This document shows, piece by piece, positions 56,192 through 64,000 of a stretch of DNA of 64,000 nucleotides (position 1 is the stretch's first letter; every line of letters begins with the position of its first letter). Origin of the DNA: Brachybacterium fresconis (lineage in GTDB: Bacteria; Actinomycetota; Actinomycetes; Actinomycetales; Dermabacteraceae); the NCBI RefSeq assembly GCF_017876515.1, contig NZ_JAGIOC010000001.1, positions 4,154,001-4,218,000 on the forward strand, in the 5' to 3' direction. The notes under the pieces are model-generated. The model was not told the origin of the DNA. It made no database searches and worked only from the letters and a program-made list of their open reading frames with translations. The position numbers and the translations under genes are program-made.

Positions 56192-57763
56192 ATGAGCACG
56201 CAGCGCGATCCCGCCGCCGAGCCGCCCCGGCCGCGCCGCCCCCTCGGCGCGGCCGGGGCAGCCCTCGCCATCGCCCTCGGGGCCGAGGCCCCCTCGAGGG
56301 ACCTGACCGTCACCGGGGTCACCCTGGACTCCCGCAGCGTCGCCCCCGGGGACCTCTGGTGCGCCCTGCCCGGGGCCAACGCCCACGGCGCCGACTTCGC
56401 CGCCCAGGCGAGCGCCCGCGGAGCCGTGCTGGCCCTCACCGACCCCACGGGGGCTGAGCGCTGCCGGGACGCCGGACTGCCGGCCCTCGTCGTCGCCGAC
56501 CCGCGCGAGGCCACCGCCCGGGCCGCAGCGCTGGTCCAGGGCCGACCCGCCGAGCGCCTGGCCACCATCGGAGTGACCGGCACCAACGGCAAGACCTCGG
56601 TGACCACCGTCGTCACCCGCACCCTGGACGCCCTCGGCGTCGCCGCCGGCATGATCGGCACCAGCGGCACCAGCTACCGGGACGCCCACGGCGACGAGCA
56701 CGCGATCGGCACCGTCCGCACCACTCCGGAGTCCCCCGAGCTGCACGGCATCCTCGCCCGCATGCTCGAGGACCGGGTCCAGGTGGCCTCGATGGAGGTC
56801 TCCAGCCACGCCCTGGTCCTGCACCGGGCCGACGAGGTCGTCTTCGACGTCGCCTGCTTCACCAACCTCACCCAGGACCACCTCGACTTCCACGGCACCA
56901 TGGAGGCGTACTACGAGGCCAAGCGAGCTCTGTTCACCCCGGAGCACTCCGCGCGTGGCATCGTCTGCGTCGACGACGAGTGGGGTCGTCGCCTGGCCCG
57001 CGAGGCGAGCGTTCCCGTGACCACCTACACCACCGCCCCCGACGCCGAGGCCGACCACAGGGTCCGCGAGATCGTCCCCGAAGGCTACGGAAGCACCTTC
57101 ACCGTCGACGGCCCGGAGGGGACGCGGACGCTGCATGCCGCGCTGCCCGGACGCCACTACGTCGCCAACACCCTGGCCGCCGAGCTGCTGCTGGCCGGTA
57201 TCGGCCGGCACGGTCCCGAGGTCACCCGCGCCCTCGGCGAGGCCGGGACCGTCCCCGGCCGCATGGAGCTGGTCGCCCGCACTCCCATCCGCGGCGTCGT
57301 CGACTACTCCCATACCGCCGATGCCCTCGACCAGGCCCTGACCACCCTGCGCGACGTGCCCGGCACCCGTCGGCTGCTCGTCGTCATGGGGGCCGGCGGC
57401 GACCGTGATCGCGGCAAGCGCCCCGCCATGGGAGAGGTCGCCGCCCGCCTGGCCGACGTGGTCATCGTCACGGACGACAATCCCCGCACCGAGGACCCCG
57501 CGGCGATCCGAGGGGCCGTCCGCTCGGGCATCCCGGCGGACACGAACGCGCAGGTCCACGAGGTCGACGGGCGCGGGGCGGCGATCGATCTGGCCGCCGA
57601 TCTGGCCGACGTGTCCGACACCATCCTGGTCGCCGGCAAGGGCGCCGAGACGGGGCAGCAGATCGGCGGTATCGTCCATCCGTTCGACGACCGTCTCCGC
57701 CTGCGCACCGCGCTGGCCGGCCCCGGCGGCGCGGGCGACGACGACACGGACGGAGAACGCTGA
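56192..57763 (+). CDS. murE: UDP-N-acetylmuramoyl-tripeptide synthetase (meso-DAP adding)
   Basis: Adds the third amino acid to UDP-MurNAc-dipeptide. The 523-residue protein has DSRSVAPGDLWCALPG, the ATP-binding GTNGKTSVT at 130-138, MEVSSHAL, FTNLTQDHLDFHGTMEAYYEAK and DDNPRTEDP at 428-436. The Asp-Asn-Pro-Arg motif is the known mark of meso-DAP-specific MurE, which fits DapF here. ATG 56192 is preferred; the frame is open to 56162 inside ftsI. The Shine-Dalgarno is weak, so coupling to ftsI is likely. Confidence 0.95.
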   Translation: MSTQRDPAAEPPRPRRPLGAAGAALAIALGAEAPSRDLTVTGVTLDSRSVAPGDLWCALPGANAHGADFAAQASARGAVLALTDPTGAERCRDAGLPALVVADPREATARAAALVQGRPAERLATIGVTGTNGKTSVTTVVTRTLDALGVAAGMIGTSGTSYRDAHGDEHAIGTVRTTPESPELHGILARMLEDRVQVASMEVSSHALVLHRADEVVFDVACFTNLTQDHLDFHGTMEAYYEAKRALFTPEHSARGIVCVDDEWGRRLAREASVPVTTYTTAPDAEADHRVREIVPEGYGSTFTVDGPEGTRTLHAALPGRHYVANTLAAELLLAGIGRHGPEVTRALGEAGTVPGRMELVARTPIRGVVDYSHTADALDQALTTLRDVPGTRRLLVVMGAGGDRDRGKRPAMGEVAARLADVVIVTDDNPRTEDPAAIRGAVRSGIPADTNAQVHEVDGRGAAIDLAADLADVSDTILVAGKGAETGQQIGGIVHPFDDRLRLRTALAGPGGAGDDDTDGER

Positions 57764-57765
57764 CC

Positions 57766-59238
57766 ATGCTGCAGATCACGGCACGGGAGATCGCCGACAT
57801 CACGGGCGGGCACCTGGTGGCCGGTGCCACCGGTGACGAGCTCGTCACCGGGACGGCCCGGATCGACTCCCGGGACGTCGCCGCCGGGGACCTCTTCGCG
57901 GCCTTCGCCGGCGAGCACGTCGACGGCCACGAGTACGTCGCCGCCGCCCAGCAGGCCGGAGCCGCGCTGTCCCTCGTCTCGCGGGAGACGACCGTCCCGG
58001 CGGTGCTGGTCGGCGACGTCCGCACCGCCCTGTGGGACCTCGCCCGGGCCCAGCTCGAGCGCGCCCGGGGAGAGAACCCCGAGCTGGTGGTCCTCGCGAT
58101 CACCGGCAGCGCCGGCAAGACCGGTGCCAAGGACCTGCTCGGCACGATCCTGCGCACCACGGGCGAGACGATCGCGCCCGCCGGCAGCTTCAACAACGAG
58201 CTCGGTCTGCCGCTGACGGTGCTGCGGCTCACCACCGGCACCCGCTTCCTGGTCCTGGAGATGGGCGCGCGCGGCATCGGCCACATCGCCCAGCTGACCT
58301 CCATCGCCCGCCCTGACATCTCCCTCGTCCTCAACGTCGGCAGCGCCCACCTCGGCGAGTTCGGCAGCATCGAGGCGATCGCCCGCGCCAAGGGGGAGCT
58401 GGTCGAGGCGCTGACGCCCGCGGGCCGTGCCGTCCTGAACGCCGAGGACCGTCTGGTCTCCGCGATGGCCGAGCGCAGCAGCGCCCCGGTGCTGACCTGG
58501 GGCTTCACCGCCGGCGACGTGCGCGGCCAGGAGCTCACGCTCGACGACGACGCCCGCGTCGCCTTCACCCTCGTCGTCCCCGAGGGTCTGCGGACCCTGG
58601 GCGGGACCCCGATCACGGCCGGCCGCTTCGCCGTCCGGCCCGATCTGATGGGGGAGCACCAGGCCGCCAATGTCCTGGCCGCGCTGGCCGCCGCGCTGAG
58701 CGCCGGAGTGGACCCCGCGGCCGCCGCCGCCGCGCTCGAGGGCGCGAAGCTCGCCTCCGGCCAGCGGATGGAGGCCCTGCGCGCCGGGGGCGTGCTGGTG
58801 ATCAACGATGCCTACAACGCCAACCCCGATTCGATGCGCCAGGCGCTGAAGACCCTCGCCCACCTCGGGCGCGGCCGCCGCACCGTCGCCGTGCTCGGCG
58901 AGATGCTGGAGATGGGACCGGACTCCGTCGCCCTGCACGACGGGATCGGCCGCCTCGTGGTGCGGCTGAACATCTCGCAGCTGTACGTGATCGGCGACGG
59001 CGCGGCCCCCATCCACCACGGGGCCAGCCTCGAGGGCAGCTTCGGTGGGGAGTCCGAGTACCTCGACACCGTGGACGAGGCGATCACCGTGCTGGAACAG
59101 ACCCTGGCCCCCGGAGACGTGGTGCTCCTGAAGTCCTCCCGGGATGCCGGACTGAGGCAGATCGCACGCCCCCTGATCGAACATCTGGGACGATATGAGG
59201 CGCCCGAGGAACGGGCGGACGGAGGGGACGACGCATGA
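57766..59238 (+). CDS. murF: UDP-N-acetylmuramoyl-tripeptide-D-alanyl-D-alanine ligase
   Basis: Adds D-Ala-D-Ala to complete the muramyl pentapeptide. The 490-residue protein has DSRDVAAGDLFAAFAGEHVDGH, the ATP loop GSAGKTGAKD starting at residue 114 (most MurF have GSNGKT, so Ala replaces Asn), LEMGARGIGHI, NVGSAHLGEFGS, and NDAYNANPDSMRQAL in the C-terminal domain. It begins 2 nt after murE. Its stop overlaps mraY by 4 bp. Confidence 0.95.
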   Translation: MLQITAREIADITGGHLVAGATGDELVTGTARIDSRDVAAGDLFAAFAGEHVDGHEYVAAAQQAGAALSLVSRETTVPAVLVGDVRTALWDLARAQLERARGENPELVVLAITGSAGKTGAKDLLGTILRTTGETIAPAGSFNNELGLPLTVLRLTTGTRFLVLEMGARGIGHIAQLTSIARPDISLVLNVGSAHLGEFGSIEAIARAKGELVEALTPAGRAVLNAEDRLVSAMAERSSAPVLTWGFTAGDVRGQELTLDDDARVAFTLVVPEGLRTLGGTPITAGRFAVRPDLMGEHQAANVLAALAAALSAGVDPAAAAAALEGAKLASGQRMEALRAGGVLVINDAYNANPDSMRQALKTLAHLGRGRRTVAVLGEMLEMGPDSVALHDGIGRLVVRLNISQLYVIGDGAAPIHHGASLEGSFGGESEYLDTVDEAITVLEQTLAPGDVVLLKSSRDAGLRQIARPLIEHLGRYEAPEERADGGDDA

Positions 59239-60335
59239 TCGCGATCATCATCGCGGGAGCCGCCTCTCTCGCCCTGTCCATCCTCGGCACCCCGCTGTAC
59301 ATCCGGCTGCTGGTCAAGAAGAGCTACGGCCAGTTCGTCCGCGACGACGGCCCCACCTCCCACGCCACCAAGCGCGGCACGCCGACCATGGGCGGCGTCG
59401 CGATCATCCTGGCCACCCTGCTCGCCTACGGCCTCTCGCACGTGCTCACCCAGACCTGGCCGAGCGTCTCGGTGCTGCTGGTGCTGTTCCTCATGGTCGG
59501 CCTCGGCGTGGTCGGCTTCCTCGACGACTACCTCAAGATCGCCCAGCAGCGCAGCCTGGGCCTGCGCCCTCGCGCGAAGCTGCTCGGCCAGTTCCTGGTC
59601 GCCACGGCCTTCGCCGTGCTCGCCCTGCTGTTCCCGGACGGCACCGGCAACACCCCGGCCTCCACGCAGATCTCCTTCGTCCGCGACATCGAGTGGCTCG
59701 ATCTCGCCTTCGCCGGCACCGTGGTCGGCTTCATCCTCTTCGCGATCTGGGCGAATTTCCTGGTCGCGGCGTGGTCCAACGGTGTGAACCTCACCGACGG
59801 GCTCGACGGCCTGGCCAGCGGCGCGACCATCATCTTCACCGCCGCCTACCTCATCATCTCCTTCTGGCAGTGGCGTCAGGTGTGCAATGTCGACCTCGAC
59901 GCCGGGGGAGTGGTGCACTGCTACGCCTCACGCGACCCGCTGGACGTCGCCGTGCTGTGCGCCGCGATCATCGGCGCCTGCGTCGGCTTCCTGTGGTGGA
60001 ACACCTCACCGGCGAAGATCTTCATGGGTGACACCGGCTCCCTCGCCCTCGGCGGCGCGATCGCCGGGCTGACCATCGTCTCGCGCACCGAGGTCCTCGG
60101 CGCCATCATCGGCGGCCTGTTCGTCCTCATCTCGCTGTCGGTGATCATCCAGGTCGGCAGCTTCAAGATGACCGGCAAGCGCGTGTTCCGGATGGCGCCG
60201 CTGCAGCACCACTTCGAGCTCAAGGGCTGGAACGAGGTCACCATCGTGGTGCGCTTCTGGATCGTCGCCGGCATCCTCGCCGGCGTCGGCCTGGGCATCT
60301 TCTACCTCGACGCCCTGCCGAGGCTCACCTCATGA
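59235..60335 (+). CDS. mraY: Phospho-N-acetylmuramoyl-pentapeptide-transferase MraY
   Basis: Makes lipid I by moving phospho-MurNAc-pentapeptide to undecaprenyl phosphate at the inner face of the membrane. The 366-residue protein has about ten membrane segments and the family signatures HATKRGTPTMGG, FLDDYLKI, NGVNLTDGLDGLASG and FMGDTGSLALGG. The C-terminal HHFELKGW is the usual MraY end block. The ATG overlaps the murF stop and its stop overlaps murD (ATGA both times), so translation is coupled. Confidence 0.97.
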   Translation: MIAIIIAGAASLALSILGTPLYIRLLVKKSYGQFVRDDGPTSHATKRGTPTMGGVAIILATLLAYGLSHVLTQTWPSVSVLLVLFLMVGLGVVGFLDDYLKIAQQRSLGLRPRAKLLGQFLVATAFAVLALLFPDGTGNTPASTQISFVRDIEWLDLAFAGTVVGFILFAIWANFLVAAWSNGVNLTDGLDGLASGATIIFTAAYLIISFWQWRQVCNVDLDAGGVVHCYASRDPLDVAVLCAAIIGACVGFLWWNTSPAKIFMGDTGSLALGGAIAGLTIVSRTEVLGAIIGGLFVLISLSVIIQVGSFKMTGKRVFRMAPLQHHFELKGWNEVTIVVRFWIVAGILAGVGLGIFYLDALPRLTS

Positions 60336-61825
60336 GCGGGCCCGTCGCGGACCGTCCCTGGCCCGGCCTCGACGTCTCGGGGGTGCGGATCCTGGTCGCC
60401 GGCTTCGGCGTCTCCGGCTATGCGGTGGCCGACCAGACCATGCAGCGCGGCGCCGACGTGCTCGTCGTCGACGGCGCCGAGACCTCCGAGATCCGCGAAC
60501 GCGCCGACGTCCTCGAGGTCCTCGGGGTCGAGGTCCGCCTGGGGGCCGAGCACACCCGCGCGCTGCCGGAGGACCGCGAGATCGACCTCGTGGTCACCTC
60601 GCCCGGATGGCGCCCCGACCAGCCCCTGCTGGCCGCCGCGGCCGCCGCCGGGATCCCGATCTGGAGCGAGGTCGAGCTGGCCCGACGCATGCAGGCCGCC
60701 GACGGCCCCGCCTGGCTGGCCGTCACCGGCACCAACGGCAAGACCACCACGGTCACCATGCTCGAATCGATCCTCCAGCACGCGGGCCTGCGCGCCGTCG
60801 CCTGCGGCAACGTCGGCCTGCCCGTGATCGAGGCGGCCCTGGACCCCGAGGGCTTCGACGCGCTCGCGATCGAGCTGTCCAGCTTCCAGCTGCACTGGAC
60901 CGAGCACCTGGACTGCGAGGCCGCGGCGGTGCTGAACGTCAGCCCCGATCATCTGGACTGGCACGGGGGCGCCGCGGAGTACGCGCGCGCCAAGGGCCGG
61001 ATCTTCGAAGGCGTGGCCACCGCCTGCGTCTACAACACGGACGACGCGACCACCCGGGAGCTGGTCGAGGAGGCCGACGTCCGCGAGGGCGCCCGCGCCG
61101 TCGGCCTCACCCTGGGCCCCCCGGGCCTCTCCGAGCTCGGCGTCGTCGACGGCATGCTGGTGGATCGGGCCTTCCTCACCGCGCGGCGGACCTCCGCCGC
61201 AGAGCTGGGAACCCTCGAGGACCTCGCGCACCTGGGCCCGCACGGAGCCGGCCCCCACGTCGTGCTCGACGCCCTCGCCGCCGCGGCCCTGGCCCGCGCC
61301 CACGGCATCCAGGCGGTCGCGATCCGCGACGGCCTGCGGGCCTACCGGATGGGCAGTCACCGCGCCCAGCTGCTGGCCACGCACGAGGGCATCAGCTACG
61401 TCGACGACACCAAGGCCACCAACCCTGCGGCCGCCTCCGCCTCGCTGCGCGCGGCCGAGCGGATCGTGTGGATCGCGGGCGGCGACACCAAGGGCGCGGA
61501 TCTCGACGAGCTCATCGGCCAGGTCCGCGACCGGCTGGTCGGCGTGGTCCTGCTGGGGGCCGACGACCGGCCGTTCACCGCCGCCCTGGCGCGACACGCC
61601 CCCGAGGTCCCCGTCCGTCGGATCGATCCGGGTGACACTGGCGACGTCGCCGGGCGCTCCCGACTCATGGAGGACGCGGTGCGGGCCGCACGATCCCTCG
61701 CCTCGGCCGGGGACGTGGTGCTGCTGGCACCGGCCGCAGCCTCCATCGACCAGTTCCGTGACTATGCGGAGCGGGGGGATCTGTTCGCGGCGGCCGTCAC
61801 CCGAGGGCCAGGAGCGAGCACATGA
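60332..61825 (+). CDS. murD: UDP-N-acetylmuramoylalanine-D-glutamate ligase
   Basis: Adds D-Glu to UDP-MurNAc-L-Ala. The 497-residue protein has an N-terminal Rossmann domain (VLVAGFGVSGYAVADQTM-like RILVAGFGVSGYAV), the ATP loop GTNGKTTTV from 133, ELSSFQLHW, LNVSPDHLDWHG and the C-terminal DDTKATNPAAASASL and GGDTKGAD. Both ends overlap neighbours by 4 bp (ATGA with mraY and ftsW). Confidence 0.95.
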   Translation: MSGPVADRPWPGLDVSGVRILVAGFGVSGYAVADQTMQRGADVLVVDGAETSEIRERADVLEVLGVEVRLGAEHTRALPEDREIDLVVTSPGWRPDQPLLAAAAAAGIPIWSEVELARRMQAADGPAWLAVTGTNGKTTTVTMLESILQHAGLRAVACGNVGLPVIEAALDPEGFDALAIELSSFQLHWTEHLDCEAAAVLNVSPDHLDWHGGAAEYARAKGRIFEGVATACVYNTDDATTRELVEEADVREGARAVGLTLGPPGLSELGVVDGMLVDRAFLTARRTSAAELGTLEDLAHLGPHGAGPHVVLDALAAAALARAHGIQAVAIRDGLRAYRMGSHRAQLLATHEGISYVDDTKATNPAAASASLRAAERIVWIAGGDTKGADLDELIGQVRDRLVGVVLLGADDRPFTAALARHAPEVPVRRIDPGDTGDVAGRSRLMEDAVRAARSLASAGDVVLLAPAAASIDQFRDYAERGDLFAAAVTRGPGAST

Positions 61826-63270
61826 CGATCGAGGAGACCCGGCGGGACGGCCGACGGTCCACCGGCGTCGTCCGCCCCGATGAGGACCAGCCCCTGGGGA
61901 ACATCAGCTCCCGCATGCGCGAGGGCGTCGGATCCTGGCTGAAGTCCCCGGCCCTGGACTTCTACGGACTGATCGTCGTCGGAGCCCTGCTGATCAGCGT
62001 GGGGCTCGTGATGGTGCTGTCCTCGACCGCCGTGCTGAACATCGCCCGCGGCAACTCCGGCTACGCGGGCCTGCTGCGCCAGGGCACCTTCGCCGCCATG
62101 GGGCTCGTGCTGCTGGTCGTCGCCGCGTGCCTGCCCCCGGGCTTCTACCGCAAGGCGGCCTGGCCGCTGTTCGGCGTCGGCATCGCGCTCCAGTCGCTCG
62201 TGCACACCCCGCTCGGCGTGGCCGTGGACGGCAACCGCAACTGGATCAGCATCGGCGGGCAGACCCTGCAGCCCTCGGAGTTCCTCAAGCTCGCCCTCGC
62301 CGTATGGCTGGGGGCGCTGCTGGCCACCAAGCGCCCGCTGCTGCACAAGCCCTTCCACCTGTTCGTGCCGCTGTTCCCCGGGGTGGTGCTCGCCCTCGGC
62401 CTGGTGATCCTCGGCCATGACCTGGGCACCACCTTGGTGATGGCCATGCTGGTGGCCGCCGCGGTGTGGGTGGCCGGGGTGCCGCGTCGCTGGTTCATGG
62501 CCGCCGGTGTCGCCGGAGTCCTGGCCGTGACCGCGCTGACCATCACCAGCTCCAACCGCATGGCCCGCATCACCAACTGGCTCCACGGCACCTGCCCCGG
62601 GGACAGCTGCCTCCAATCCGACCAGGGCCTGATGGGCCTGGCGGAGGGCGGCTGGTGGGGCGTCGGCCTCGGCGAGTCCCGCCAGAAGTGGGGGCGCCTG
62701 CCCGCCGCCGAGGACGACTACATCTTCGCGATCATCGGCGAGGAGCTCGGACTGATCGGCACCCTCGGGGTGCTCGCCCTGTTCACGGTGCTGGCCCTGC
62801 TCATGTTCCGCATGATCACCCGCATCGACGACCACTTCCTGCAGATCACCATCGCCGGCATCAGCGCCTGGCTGCTGGGCCAGGCCTTCGTGAACATGAT
62901 GGTGGTCACCGGGCTGCTGCCGGTGATCGGCGTGCCGCTGCCGTTCATCTCCTCCGGCGGCTCCGCCCTGCTCGCCTCGATGACGGCGCTGGGAGTGCTG
63001 ATCTCCTTCGCCCGCCGCGAGCCCGGTGCGCCCGAGGCGATCAGCGCCCGTCTGGGGTCGGTGCGCCGCTCCATCAGCGTGCTGCCCGCCCCGCGCGACG
63101 CCGCACCGTCCCGCGCCCAGCGCTCGAGCCGTCCGAAGCGCGCGAAGCCGGCCCCGCGCTCCGGCAGCGCGACACGAGCACGCGGCCCGAAGCGCTCGCG
63201 TCGCCCGAAGCGTGCGAACCGTCGGGCGGGCCGCACCTCCCCGTCCGCCTCGTCCCGGAGGACCCGATGA
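61822..63270 (+). CDS. ftsW: Peptidoglycan polymerase FtsW (SEDS family)
   Basis: Glycosyltransferase that polymerises septal glycan with FtsI. The 482-residue membrane protein has ten predicted helices, GLVMVLSSTAVL at the first, DGNRNWISIGGQTLQPSEFLK, the LGHDLGTTLVM block, IGEELGLIG and GVPLPFISSGGSALLASM, all SEDS marks including the conserved Asp in the GHD-L segment. The final 65 residues are a strongly basic Arg/Lys/Ser/Pro tail, probably cytoplasmic. The ATG overlaps the murD stop and the stop overlaps murG. Confidence 0.95.
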   Translation: MTIEETRRDGRRSTGVVRPDEDQPLGNISSRMREGVGSWLKSPALDFYGLIVVGALLISVGLVMVLSSTAVLNIARGNSGYAGLLRQGTFAAMGLVLLVVAACLPPGFYRKAAWPLFGVGIALQSLVHTPLGVAVDGNRNWISIGGQTLQPSEFLKLALAVWLGALLATKRPLLHKPFHLFVPLFPGVVLALGLVILGHDLGTTLVMAMLVAAAVWVAGVPRRWFMAAGVAGVLAVTALTITSSNRMARITNWLHGTCPGDSCLQSDQGLMGLAEGGWWGVGLGESRQKWGRLPAAEDDYIFAIIGEELGLIGTLGVLALFTVLALLMFRMITRIDDHFLQITIAGISAWLLGQAFVNMMVVTGLLPVIGVPLPFISSGGSALLASMTALGVLISFARREPGAPEAISARLGSVRRSISVLPAPRDAAPSRAQRSSRPKRAKPAPRSGSATRARGPKRSRRPKRANRRAGRTSPSASSRRTR

Positions 63271-64000
63271 CCACCCAGCACCCGCCCCGCATCCTGCTCG
63301 CCGGGGGCGGCAGCGCCGGACACGTCTCCCCGCTGCTCGCCACCGCTGCCCAGATCACCCGCCGCAGCCCGGAGGCCGAGGTGCTCGTCCTGGGCACCCC
63401 GGACGGCCTGGAGACGGACCTCGTCCCGGCCGCCGGCTACGAGCTCGCGACGATCGAGAAGGTCCCCTTCCCGCGCCGTCCCGACGGCGCCGCACTGCGC
63501 TTCCCCGGTCGCTTCGGCGGCACCCTGCGCCAGGTCCGCACCCTGCTGCGCGAGCGCGGCATCGGCGTGGTGGCCGGTTTCGGCGGCTACGTGTGCCCGC
63601 CCGCCTACCTCGCCGCCGCCACGGCGCGGCTGCCCGTCGTGGTCCACGAGGCCAACCGCCGTCCCGGCCTGGCCAACCGGCTCGGCGCCCGTCGGGCCGC
63701 CGCCGTCCTGACCGCCTTCGAGGGCACCCCGCTGCCCCGGGCGCGCCGCATCGGCATGCCGATGCGCGAGGGCATCGCCCACCTCGATCGCGCGGCCCGC
63801 CGCGAGGAGGCCGTGGCGAGCTTCGGCCTCGACCCCGCCCGGCCCGTGCTGCTGGCCACCGGCGGCTCCCTCGGCGCCCTGCGGCTGAACGCCGCCGTGG
63901 CCGCGGCCGCCGGGGCCTTCACCGACGCCGGAGCCCAGATCCTCCACGTCACCGGCCGCGGCAAGGCCGAAGAGATCCGCGAGCACCCCGGCTACCGCGT
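63267..64000 (+). CDS. murG: MurG glycosyltransferase, 5' part (cut by window end)
   Basis: Adds GlcNAc to lipid I to make lipid II. About 244 codons are visible before the window ends. ILLAGGGSAGHVSPLLATAAQI is the N-terminal glycine-rich lipid/UDP-sugar loop, GGYVCPPAYLAA the membrane-association block, VVVHEANRRPGLANRLG matches the conserved H-E-x-N segment, and LLATGGSLGALRLNAAV opens the nucleotide-sugar-binding domain. The ATG overlaps the ftsW stop (ATGA). No frame break is seen in the visible part. Confidence 0.93.
   Translation, partial: MTTQHPPRILLAGGGSAGHVSPLLATAAQITRRSPEAEVLVLGTPDGLETDLVPAAGYELATIEKVPFPRRPDGAALRFPGRFGGTLRQVRTLLRERGIGVVAGFGGYVCPPAYLAAATARLPVVVHEANRRPGLANRLGARRAAAVLTAFEGTPLPRARRIGMPMREGIAHLDRAARREEAVASFGLDPARPVLLATGGSLGALRLNAAVAAAAGAFTDAGAQILHVTGRGKAEEIREHPGYR

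Overview
The window is a continuous, gene-dense stretch of a high-GC actinobacterial chromosome. The housekeeping gene orders (rimP-nusA-ylxR-infB, rpsO-pnp-M16 peptidase-dapB, DUF3046-recA-recX-miaB, lexA-LysM-nrdR, HEPN-dinB-DUF3040-mraZ and the dcw cluster) are those of Micrococcales. A meso-diaminopimelate type MurE (DNPR motif) plus DapA, DapB and DapF fit a Dermabacteraceae/Brachybacterium-like organism. That assignment is inferred from gene order and composition and was not searched. I saw no insertion sequences, prophage, CRISPR array, tRNA or rRNA.

Layout. 1-2.3 kb: the 3' part of proS and a divergent lipoprotein. 2.4-10.1 kb: the translation cluster rimP, nusA, ylxR and infB, then (after a strong hairpin) a TRM11-like methyltransferase, rbfA and truB. 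10.3-16.2 kb: a minus-strand L,D-transpeptidase, then ribF, rpsO and pnp. 16.3-26.5 kb: an M16 peptidase, dapB, a small membrane protein, minus-strand azlCD, a HAD phosphatase, a very long asparagine synthetase carrying a second domain, dapA and RNase J. 26.6-31.4 kb: ftsK, pgsA, a CinA/PncC amidase, a ClgR-type regulator and a DUF3046 protein. 31.7-37.8 kb: recA, recX, miaB, a YbjN-like gene, miaA and dapF. 37.8-44 kb: an RsmC-like methyltransferase, hflX, a DinG-like helicase, lexA, a LysM protein and nrdR. 44-51.6 kb: a HelD-like helicase, a PAC2 protein, a cold-shock protein, a spermidine-synthase-like protein, a HEPN protein, dinB and a DUF3040 protein. 52.1-64 kb: the dcw cluster mraZ, rsmH, ftsL, ftsI, murE, murF, mraY, murD, ftsW and murG (cut by the window end), with tight 4-bp start/stop overlaps from murF onward.

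How the genes work together. Three themes recur: translation and RNA turnover (NusA, IF2, RbfA, TruB, S15, PNPase, RNase J, MiaA, MiaB, HflX); meso-DAP and peptidoglycan synthesis with division; and the SOS response. Perfect GAAC-N4-GTTC LexA boxes lie at recA and at the LysM gene, and a one-mismatch box lies at lexA.

Most notable points: (1) an asparagine synthetase apparently fused to an F420-0:gamma-glutamyl-ligase-like domain; (2) at least eight genes with a -10-like hexamer 6-7 nt before the start codon, which predicts leaderless mRNAs; (3) five TGGGN-type boxes at exact 10-nt spacing before mraZ; (4) an 11-bp stem enclosing two hairpins between the convergent nrdR and helD genes; (5) a LexA box that contains the ribosome-binding site of the LysM gene.
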